Assembly (NCBI GenBank): GCA_009782405.1
Contig: WRJC01000036.1
Span: forward strand, 1 to 28,820
DNA: 28,820 nucleotides
Direction of reading: 5' to 3'
From: Oscillospiraceae bacterium
GTDB taxonomy: Bacteria > Bacillota_A > Clostridia > Oscillospirales > WRJC01
The notes under the pieces are model-generated. The model ran no database searches, was not told the origin of the DNA, and saw only the letters and a program-made list of their open reading frames with translations. The translations under genes were made by a program, and so were the position numbers. Positions 23,009 to 28,820 of this stretch are shown piece by piece (within the stretch, counting starts at the first letter, position 1; every line of letters starts with the position of its first letter).

Positions 23009-24010
23009 TTAATCGAAAACGATCATGCATTTTATCAGCCCGTCGCCAAAACCCACGACTGAGCCGAATATTTCCGGCACTTCGTCCAATTTCACAGTAT
23101 GCGTCAAAAAACAGCGCAAGTCGATGCGTTTCTGGGCCGCGAGCTGCATGAATTCGCCCGCTTGCCACATCGCGGAGTACCAGCTCCCGCCGATGGAGAG
23201 CCTGCGCCGTATCAATTCGCTGGAATCGACGGAAAATTCCGCGTGTTCCCCTATGGAAACCAGATTTCCCCCTATGCGCAGCGAATTCAGGCAGTTCGCA
23301 TAGGCTTTGCCATTTCCGGAACATTCGAGCACCGTATGGACTCCCGCCCCGTTTGTCATTTTTTTCGCCGCTTCGGGAAGTTCTTCGGGAGAAAAAACCG
23401 CTTTTGCGCCGTTTCGCAGGGCGGTTTCCCTTCTGTATGGCAGCGGCTCGGCGGCTATGACATAAGCTCCCATCGCCGCGCATAGCGCGACTGCCGCCTG
23501 ACCGATCGGCCCGCAGCCGTTGACCAGCACGTCAAAACCCGATTTTATGCCGACGCGCTGCAGGGCGCCGTATGGAGTGCCCCAGTTATCCATGATCAGC
23601 GATCCGTCGATAAAATCAAAACCGGGGAGCAGGCGCATGCAGTTGCGCGTGGGCGCTGCGACATATTCCCCGAATCCGTTGTTGACATCCTGCGATCCGT
23701 TCCAGAAAGGGCAGAGCACGAATTCCCCGGCCCGGCACGCGGGGCACGCCCCGCATCCCACGACATTGTTGACCATCACGCGGTCGCCGGGAGAAAAGGC
23801 CGTCACGCCTTCGCCGAGCTTATCCACTTCTCCCGCTATTTCATGCCCGGCTACAGATTCCGTCTTGCCTTTGACGGACCACAGCCATTTGTCCGAGCCG
23901 CATATTCCGCTGGCGCGGACTTTTACGCGCACATGCCCCGGGCCGGGTTCCGGCACGGGCGTTTCGACCACGCGCAAATCCCTGGGGCCAAATGCTTTGA
24001 TTACTTTCAT
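23009..24010 (-). CDS. Zinc-dependent medium-chain alcohol dehydrogenase (sorbitol/threonine dehydrogenase type)
   Basis: NAD(P)-dependent oxidation of a secondary alcohol or polyol, substrate unknown. Seen: 333 residues from ATG 24010. The ATG three codons earlier is only 3 nt from the GGAG, the chosen one is 10 nt away. The catalytic zinc site has Cys37 (SGICGSD) and His56-Glu57 (AGHEIAGEV). The structural zinc lobe is CGACPACRAGEFVLC (about 89-103). The Rossmann part has VNGCGPIGQAAVALCAAMGA. It is the first gene after a promoter with a palindrome over the transcription start, followed by the UroD-like gene. Together with the divergent solute-binding protein this suggests a small inducible catabolic locus. 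Confidence 0.93.
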   Translation of the reverse strand: MKVIKAFGPRDLRVVETPVPEPGPGHVRVKVRASGICGSDKWLWSVKGKTESVAGHEIAGEVDKLGEGVTAFSPGDRVMVNNVVGCGACPACRAGEFVLCPFWNGSQDVNNGFGEYVAAPTRNCMRLLPGFDFIDGSLIMDNWGTPYGALQRVGIKSGFDVLVNGCGPIGQAAVALCAAMGAYVIAAEPLPYRRETALRNGAKAVFSPEELPEAAKKMTNGAGVHTVLECSGNGKAYANCLNSLRIGGNLVSIGEHAEFSVDSSELIRRRLSIGGSWYSAMWQAGEFMQLAAQKRIDLRCFLTHTVKLDEVPEIFGSVVGFGDGLIKCMIVFD

Positions 24011-24040
24011 AATAGTCATACGCTCCTTTTAAATTATCTT

Positions 24041-24063
24041 GATACAATGCACATCATTATATC
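24041..24063. promoter_or_regulatory. Candidate operator: 9-5-9 inverted repeat over the alcohol dehydrogenase promoter
   Basis: GATACAATG-CACAT-CATTATATC, arms matching at 8 of 9 positions, overlapping the -10 and the expected transcription start of the minus-strand promoter. The position suits a repressor. No regulator gene is adjacent. Confidence 0.5.
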
Positions 24064-24084
24064 ACAAAAATCAACCATAAGCAA
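24056..24084 (-). promoter_or_regulatory. Sigma-A promoter of the alcohol dehydrogenase/UroD-like operon
   Basis: Minus strand: -35 TTGCTT (24084-24079), 17-bp spacer, -10 TATAAT (24061-24056). Confidence 0.75.
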
Positions 24085-24126
24085 GAATATCGCGAAAAAA
24101 TTTTTAAAAAATATTTCAAAAACCCT

Positions 24127-24155
24127 TTGACAATTCGCCCTATATGGTGTAGAAT
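24127..24155 (+). promoter_or_regulatory. Sigma-A promoter of the second solute-binding lipoprotein
   Basis: -35 TTGACA (24127-24132), 17-bp spacer, -10 TAGAAT (24150-24155). A perfect TATAAT overlaps it at 24155-24160, but with a 22-bp spacer it is less likely. It leaves a 5' UTR of about 90 nt. Confidence 0.7.
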
Positions 24156-24255
24156 ATAATCATTATGAAATCGAATATACTGTAGTATTGCAATCCGGCT
24201 ATTAAAAACAAAAAAACAATTATCAATCAATTAATGACCGATGGGGGCGCGATTT

Positions 24256-25764
24256 ATGAAAAAATTTAAAATTTCGATGTTTTTTCCGTTTTTGCTTTGT
24301 TTTGCCTTTGTTTTCATGTCATTTCCGTCATGCGATGCGGACAGCGCGGGCAAAACGGGAACCGGAGATCAATCCGCGACGACCGGAGCCGGCGGAGCGG
24401 CAGAAAGCGAAGAGGCCCAAAACGGGGATCTCGCCCTTGACAGGCTGTCCGTATCCGATGATTTGCCGGACAGCGATTTTGGAGGTTCGGATTTCAACAT
24501 ACTGTATCTGACCTGGGGCACTTACACGGACTATTACTGGGCGGACGAGGAAATAGGGGAAGTGATGAACGATGCCCTTTACCGCAGGGAAAGGGATACA
24601 GAAGAGCGCTTCAACGTCCAAATCGAAAAAATACCCACGGATTACGGGAGCCTCATGAATACGCTCGGCAAATCCGTCAAAGCGGGGTCGCACGCCTACG
24701 ACATGGCGCTAACCCATTGCAGCAACGAGCTTTCGGCCTTGATAACGCAGAATATCATCATAGATTGGAATAAAATACCCTATCTCAATTTTGACAAGCC
24801 TTGGTGGAGCGAAAAGAACGCGGAAAACGAAGCGCTGGCCTTAAACGGCAAGATGTTTCTCGTGGTTTCGGATTTCGTCATCCCCGACCCCAACGTCACA
24901 TTCTTCAACAAGGATTTGCTCCAAAATTTGGGGCTCGAAGATCCGTACAAATTGGTTCGAGATGGGAAATGGACATACGGAAAAATGCATGAAATGGCGA
25001 AAGCTGCGGGAAAAGACTTGGACGGCAACGGAAAAATGGACGAAGCCGACCAATTCGGCCTCGTTACGCAGCTCGATTGGTATTTCAATTCCGTGCCCAA
25101 TTCGGTGGGGGTGAAATACGCGAAACTCGATGAAACCGGCCACCCGATTTTCACCGATGAAGTTGAAAGGCTCCACAAGGCCCTGGTTGAAGTCGACGCG
25201 CTTGTCAACGATGCGAGCTGCACCTTCATTTACGCCTACGGCGCGATGGGCGACCAATACATTTCGGCGCTGCCGCTTTCAACGGGGAGAGTGCTGTTTC
25301 ACTGGGATCCGCTCTTTTTGGCTTTAAAGTACAGATCGATAGATTTCGACTACGGGATTTTGCCATGGCCCAAATTGGACGAAGGGCAGGACAAATATTA
25401 TCACTTTTCCCACAACGGTTTCATGGTTCTCCCGCAAACCACCACCGATTTGGAAAAAACCGGGACAATCGTCGAAGCGCTCTCCGCGCTTTCGTACAAA
25501 TATTGCATTCCGGCATATTACGACGTGCTGATGGGAATAAAGCTGACCAGGGATTTGGAGTCTGTGGAGATGCTCGATTTGGTATACAAAACTTGCATAT
25601 TCGACCCCGGCAGGAACCTGATTGAAGGCGATCCCATGCAATACGCTTTCCCCACGCTGCTGAGAAGCAAAAGCACGGATTTTGTCTCATACTATGAAAA
25701 AAACGCAGGCAAAACCCAATCCGCCCTCGACAAATTTTACGACAAAGTTTTAGAATTGGAATAA
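24256..25764 (+). CDS. Extracellular solute-binding lipoprotein, paralogue of the one at 10424
   Basis: Seen: 502 residues from ATG 24256 (GGGGGCG upstream). The hydrophobic signal ends SFPSC, a plausible lipobox (Cys26), followed by a Gly/Ala/Ser-rich linker. Shared with the first binding protein: VMNDALYRRERDTEERFN, WW near residue 180, LVRDGKWTYGKMHEM, an EF-hand-like DLDGNGKMDEADQFGL, and CIPAYYDVLMGIKLTRD near the end. That marks both as one carbohydrate-binding subfamily. No permease or ATPase is adjacent. It is divergent from the alcohol dehydrogenase operon across about 245 bp and may respond to the same substrate. The gene is followed by a repeat-rich spacer. Confidence 0.9.
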   Translation: MKKFKISMFFPFLLCFAFVFMSFPSCDADSAGKTGTGDQSATTGAGGAAESEEAQNGDLALDRLSVSDDLPDSDFGGSDFNILYLTWGTYTDYYWADEEIGEVMNDALYRRERDTEERFNVQIEKIPTDYGSLMNTLGKSVKAGSHAYDMALTHCSNELSALITQNIIIDWNKIPYLNFDKPWWSEKNAENEALALNGKMFLVVSDFVIPDPNVTFFNKDLLQNLGLEDPYKLVRDGKWTYGKMHEMAKAAGKDLDGNGKMDEADQFGLVTQLDWYFNSVPNSVGVKYAKLDETGHPIFTDEVERLHKALVEVDALVNDASCTFIYAYGAMGDQYISALPLSTGRVLFHWDPLFLALKYRSIDFDYGILPWPKLDEGQDKYYHFSHNGFMVLPQTTTDLEKTGTIVEALSALSYKYCIPAYYDVLMGIKLTRDLESVEMLDLVYKTCIFDPGRNLIEGDPMQYAFPTLLRSKSTDFVSYYEKNAGKTQSALDKFYDKVLELE

Positions 25765-25766
25765 CG

Positions 25767-25887
25767 TGTAGCGAATATGAACGAAGTTCATATGCAAGAT
25801 TGATGCAAGCATGCGCATAAACGGCATATGAACTATCGTTCATATTGGTTCATGTCACGCCAATCGATAGTGTAACGAATGTGAACG
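25767..25887. repeat. Cluster of inverted and direct repeats between the second binding protein and pyrC
   Basis: Two hairpins use identical 8-bp arms: ATATGAAC-GAA-GTTCATAT (25775-25793) and ATATGAAC-TATC-GTTCATAT (25826-25845). A 17-bp direct repeat TGTAGCGAATATGAACG / TGTAACGAATGTGAACG (25767-25783, 25871-25887) brackets the region with 2 mismatches. ATGCAAG occurs twice (25793 and 25803 area). ACTATCG (25832-25838) can pair with CGATAGT (25865-25871), enclosing ATTGG/CCAAT. No T run marks a terminator, and no gene is present. Confidence 0.75.
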
Positions 25888-25892
25888 CTATG

Positions 25893-27059
25893 CTAATTGC
25901 AACGGATGCAAAACGGTTTGCCGTACAGTTCAAAGCCGTGAAAGGGCGTGTTGAGCGATTTTGAGCGGGAACTGTTTTTGTCGAATATAAATTTTGCATT
26001 TGGGTCAAAAATGACGAAATTCGCCGCTTTTCCCGTTTCGATCTTCCCTTTTTCATTTTCGAGCCCGATTATCTTCGCGGGATTTTCCGACATGAGCCCG
26101 ATAAGCTTGCTAAGCGTTATATGCCCTTGCCTCACAAGATAAGTCACGCCCAAGGCAAACGAGGTTTCCAGCCCGGTTATGCCGTTTGCCCCGGCTTTCT
26201 TTTCTTCTTCAGAGTGCGGGGCGTGGTCGGTCGATATGCAATCGATGGCCCCCGATTTTATCGCCTCGATTATCCCCTCCTTGTCTTCGACCGAGCGCAG
26301 GGGGGGGTTCATTTTCGCGTTTGCACCGTATTTTTTTGCGTCTTTTTCGCTCAGGGCAAAATAGTGCGGGCAAGTTTCGGCAGTCACCCTGCAGCCGCTT
26401 TTTTTGGCTTCGCCGATATACTCTGCGCTTTTTTTTGTGCTGACGTGGCATATATGCAGCCTTGCCCCGGTTTTTTGCGCCAAATCGACGTCGCGTTTCG
26501 TGATTTTGTCCTCGGCTTCATTTCCCGCAAGCTTCAAATCCTCGCAGTGCGACATGACGAGCATATCGTTTTCCTTGGCTTTGATCAACGCTTCGCGCAT
26601 CAAAGTTTCGTTTTCCACCGGCCTGCCATCGTCTGAGAGCGCTATTGCCCCCGCTTTTTTAAGCGCCGCGAAATCCGTGAGGGCTTCTCCTTTTTGCGCT
26701 TTGGTTATCGCCCCGATGGGCAACACGTCGCAGCGCGCTTTTTGGCTTAGGATGTACTGTATGATTTCCGGGCTGTCGATGTTCGGGCTGGTGTTCGGCA
26801 TGCAGCAGACCGTGGTTATCCCGCCATTTACCGCAGCCATCGTCCCGGAAAATATGTCTTCTTTGTGCGTGAGCCCGGGATCGCGCAAATGCACGTGCAA
26901 GTCGATGAAACCCGGGGATATATAGTTCCCATGGGCGTCGATTGTTTTTTTTGCCTCCCCTCCCCTTCCCGACGGGCGGATTTGGACGATGATCCCGTCT
27001 GCAGCCGATATGTCGACGAACTCCCCGCTATCGGCAAGGCGAGCGTTTTTTATGAGCAC
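25893..27059 (-). CDS. pyrC: Dihydroorotase (class I, PyrC type)
   Basis: Third step of pyrimidine synthesis: cyclises carbamoyl-aspartate to dihydroorotate. Seen: 388 residues from a GTG at 27059. The frame stays open 49 codons further, but that part contains the promoter and is not conserved, and the GTG begins the expected VLIKNARLAD. Metal-site motifs are complete: DLHVHLRDPG (His55, His57), CMPNTSP, SHCED, HICHVST and STDHAPHS, with NPAKIIGL near the end. The length is somewhat under the usual 420-430. GTG with only a weak upstream GGGGAAG makes the start the least certain part. The gene is single, with its own promoter, divergent from the E2 gene. No other pyr genes are adjacent. Confidence 0.93.
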   Translation of the reverse strand: MLIKNARLADSGEFVDISAADGIIVQIRPSGRGGEAKKTIDAHGNYISPGFIDLHVHLRDPGLTHKEDIFSGTMAAVNGGITTVCCMPNTSPNIDSPEIIQYILSQKARCDVLPIGAITKAQKGEALTDFAALKKAGAIALSDDGRPVENETLMREALIKAKENDMLVMSHCEDLKLAGNEAEDKITKRDVDLAQKTGARLHICHVSTKKSAEYIGEAKKSGCRVTAETCPHYFALSEKDAKKYGANAKMNPPLRSVEDKEGIIEAIKSGAIDCISTDHAPHSEEEKKAGANGITGLETSFALGVTYLVRQGHITLSKLIGLMSENPAKIIGLENEKGKIETGKAANFVIFDPNAKFIFDKNSSRSKSLNTPFHGFELYGKPFCIRCN

Positions 27060-27103
27060 ATCTTCGATGCTACCACTTCCCCAATTATATATTACATGGA
27101 TAT

Positions 27104-27132
27104 AGCATATCACATTTTTTGATGTTTTGCAA
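27104..27132 (-). promoter_or_regulatory. Promoter of the dihydroorotase gene
   Basis: Minus strand: -35 TTGCAA (27132-27127), 17-bp spacer, -10 TATGCT (27109-27104), immediately followed by ATATCCATGTAA. Confidence 0.65.
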
Positions 27133-27161
27133 GAAATATACGCAAAATAAAGGGAAAATTC

Positions 27162-27190
27162 TTGACTTAAAAATTTTTTTGTGGTAATAT
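27162..27190 (+). promoter_or_regulatory. Promoter of the E2-E3 operon
   Basis: -35 TTGACT (27162-27167), 17-bp spacer, -10 TAATAT (27185-27190). The -10 runs into ATATCCATATAA, almost the same sequence that follows the -10 of the divergent pyrC promoter. Confidence 0.7.
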
Positions 27191-27224
27191 ATCCATATAA
27201 AAACAATTTGGGAGGAAAATTTAT

Positions 27225-28505
27225 ATGGCTGAGGCTGTAATAATGCCGAGACAGGGGCAGAGCGTGGAAAGCTGCCTTATCACCGCGATAAACAAAAAAA
27301 AAGGCGACAGCGCAAATACCGGCGACATTTTGTTTTCATACGAAACGGACAAATCTTCTTTCGAAGAGGAAGCGAAAGTTTCGGGTACGATACTCGCCCT
27401 GTTTGCAGATGAGGGCGACGACGTGCCCTGCCTTGAAACGGTGATGATCATAGGAAAAGAAGGGGAAGACATTTCGGGCTTGCTGCCGCAAAATACGGCA
27501 AAGCCCGCAGAAACGCAAAAACCGGAAACGCCGGAAACTGCAAAGGTTCCGGAAGAACCAACTGAGTCAGCGGCGCTTTTGTCGGGAAACGAGGCAAAAA
27601 TATCTCCGAGAGCGAAAAACTATGCCGAACAGGCGAAAGCCGATTTGTCAAAAGTCGTCCCGACGGGGCCAAATGGCAGAATCATCGAAAGGGATGTAAT
27701 TGAACTCGTAAAGAATGGGCACAGGCTGTACGCAGAAGCCAAGACAAGCGAGGAACCCGAAAAGCCGAAACAGCCGCCGCTTGCAGAGGAAAAACCAAAA
27801 ACCGATTCGTACACGGACGTAAAATTGCCCAACATACGCAAAATTATCGCCAAATCAATGCACGCATCCCTGTCCGAAATGGCGCAGCTCACTCTGAATT
27901 CGAGCTTCGACGCTGCGGCGATATTAAAATTCAGGAAAACCCTCAAAGAAAACGCCCAGGCTTTGGGTCTTGAGAACATCACATTAAACGACATAGTGCT
28001 GTATGCCACAGCAAAAACCCTGAAAAACCATAAAGACGCGAACGCCCACTATCTCGGCGATATCGGCGTGATGAGATATTTTGAGGCGGTGAACTTGGGA
28101 GTCGCGGTCGATACCGAGCGGGGGCTTTTGGTTCCCACCATATTCGGCGCGGACGCGCTTTCGCTCAACGAACTCGCCAAACAAACAAAAAAAACCATAA
28201 GCGAGGCCCAGAGCGGCTCCATTGACCCGGAGAAATTGAAGGGCGGCACCTTTACCGTGACAAACCTCGGGGTTTTGGGCGTCGAGAGCTTCACGCCGGT
28301 GATAAATCCCCCGCAGACCTGTATTCTCGGCGTGAACAATATAACCAGAAGGATAAAACAGGCGGAGGGCAAGGATGTCTTCTATGACTGCATGGGGCTG
28401 TCGCTCACCTTCGACCACAGAGCGCTCGACGGCGCGCCTGCGGCGAAATTCTTGAAAGAATTATGCTCAAACCTCGAGAATTTTGATTTGCTGCTGGCCA
28501 AATAG
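27225..28505 (+). CDS. 2-oxoacid dehydrogenase E2 (dihydrolipoamide acyltransferase)
   Basis: Core acyltransferase of a pyruvate/acetoin/branched-chain dehydrogenase complex; moves the acyl group from lipoyl-lysine to CoA. Seen: 426 residues. The N-terminal lipoyl domain (1-80) has the lipoylation site Lys43 in ETDKSSFE. A Pro/Glu/Ala-rich linker follows. The peripheral-subunit-binding domain (about 125-165) has ISPRAKNYAEQ and PTGPNGRIIERDV. A second linker leads to the catalytic domain, with GVAVDTERGLLVPTI and the active site DHRALDG (His398). Only one lipoyl domain. GGAGG precedes the ATG. It is the first gene after a promoter, with E3 14 nt downstream and no E1 genes before it. An acetoin- or pyruvate-type complex is possible; the acyl substrate is unknown. 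Confidence 0.94.
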   Translation: MAEAVIMPRQGQSVESCLITAINKKKGDSANTGDILFSYETDKSSFEEEAKVSGTILALFADEGDDVPCLETVMIIGKEGEDISGLLPQNTAKPAETQKPETPETAKVPEEPTESAALLSGNEAKISPRAKNYAEQAKADLSKVVPTGPNGRIIERDVIELVKNGHRLYAEAKTSEEPEKPKQPPLAEEKPKTDSYTDVKLPNIRKIIAKSMHASLSEMAQLTLNSSFDAAAILKFRKTLKENAQALGLENITLNDIVLYATAKTLKNHKDANAHYLGDIGVMRYFEAVNLGVAVDTERGLLVPTIFGADALSLNELAKQTKKTISEAQSGSIDPEKLKGGTFTVTNLGVLGVESFTPVINPPQTCILGVNNITRRIKQAEGKDVFYDCMGLSLTFDHRALDGAPAAKFLKELCSNLENFDLLLAK

Positions 28506-28519
28506 GGAGGGGAAATTTT

Positions 28520-28820
28520 ATGTACGATCTGATAATAATCGGCGGGGGCCCGGCCGGATACAACGCGGCGGAAAGGGCGGCGCACGGCGGGATGAAGGTT
28601 TTGCTCGCGGAAAAAAAAGCTCTTGGGGGCGTTTGCCTCAATGAAGGCTGCATTCCGACCAAAACCCTGCTCTATTCGGCAAAAATATATGACTATGCCA
28701 AAAACGGCGAGCATTACGGCGTGAGCTTCGCGGGAGCCAAAATCGACCAGCCATATGTGATAAACAGAAAAGAAAAAGTGGTGAAAAGCCTTGTGGCGGG
28801 GGTGGCGGCGAAACTCAAAA
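28520..28820 (+). CDS. lpdA: Dihydrolipoamide dehydrogenase E3 (N-terminal part; continues off the right edge)
   Basis: Reoxidises the dihydrolipoyl group of E2 with FAD and NAD+. Seen: 100 codons to the window edge. MYDLIIIGGGPAGYNAA is the FAD-binding Rossmann motif. GGVCLNEGCIPTKTLLYSA holds the redox-active disulphide Cys39-Cys44 in the usual C-x4-C spacing. GGGAGGGG overlaps the E2 stop, giving strong coupled translation of E2 and E3. It starts directly with the FAD domain, with no N-terminal lipoyl domain as seen in some acetoin-type E3 proteins. The NAD and dimerisation domains lie outside the window. Confidence 0.95.
   Translation, partial: MYDLIIIGGGPAGYNAAERAAHGGMKVLLAEKKALGGVCLNEGCIPTKTLLYSAKIYDYAKNGEHYGVSFAGAKIDQPYVINRKEKVVKSLVAGVAAKLK

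Noticed and set aside
25767..25887. CRISPR array
   Set aside because: Repeats are few, of unequal spacing and differing type, without uniform spacers or cas genes.
1..28820. Mobile element, prophage, rRNA or tRNA gene
   Set aside because: No transposase, integrase, phage gene, terminal inverted repeats with target duplication, or recognisable tRNA/rRNA sequence was seen by eye; a dedicated scan would be more sensitive.

Overview
The window looks like chromosomal DNA of an anaerobic, Gram-positive-type bacterium of the Clostridia. The supports are a SCIFF peptide with its radical-SAM maturase, a T-box leader in front of aspS, a ferredoxin-dependent 2-oxoacid oxidoreductase operon, strong sigma-A promoters with exact 17-bp spacers, Shine-Dalgarno starts, and several lipoproteins. 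I see no phage, transposase, CRISPR, rRNA or tRNA. I cannot place the genus.

Layout. (1) Positions 1-4086, minus strand: promoter, T-box leader, aspS, remnant of a DUF3990-type gene, a small conserved hypothetical gene, gatC, gatA, gatB (cut by the window edge). This is a tRNA-dependent Asn/Gln synthesis locus: AspRS carries a non-discriminating-type signature and would supply Asp-tRNA(Asn) to GatCAB. The striking point is gatA. It is intact as a reading frame and translationally coupled to gatB, but it is only 318 codons and lacks the whole amidase Ser-cisSer-Lys triad. (2) 4439-6082, plus: SCIFF ranthipeptide precursor and maturase with a 4-bp overlap. (3) 6069-7787, minus: a double metallo-beta-lactamase-fold protein whose first domain has lost its metal site. 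(4) 7864-9255, plus: a lipoprotein with a metzincin-like zinc protease motif. (5) 9281-10207, minus: aldo/keto reductase. (6) 10354-15278, plus: a sugar-type solute-binding lipoprotein, then a P-loop ATPase and a four-subunit 2-oxoacid:ferredoxin oxidoreductase (delta, alpha, beta, gamma). (7) 15371-18802, plus: a secreted beta-propeller protein, then ispD and ispF of the MEP isoprenoid pathway. (8) 18824-21737, minus: argG, argH and a small zinc-ribbon gene under a promoter overlapped by ARG-box-like operators. (9) 21808-24084, minus: a zinc alcohol dehydrogenase and a UroD/methyltransferase-fold protein. (10) 24127-25764, plus: a second, paralogous solute-binding lipoprotein. (11) 25767-25887: a dense cluster of short inverted and direct repeats. 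(12) 25893-27132, minus: dihydroorotase. (13) 27162-28820, plus: 2-oxoacid dehydrogenase E2 and the start of E3.

The best candidate for something undescribed is the GatCAB variant whose glutaminase subunit has become a pseudoenzyme while kept in its operon. It suggests amidation fed by free ammonia or by another ammonia source. Secondary candidates are the half-dead double MBL protein, the metzincin-like lipoprotein, the P-loop ATPase tied to the oxidoreductase operon, the decayed DUF3990 gene, and several unassigned operator-like palindromes.
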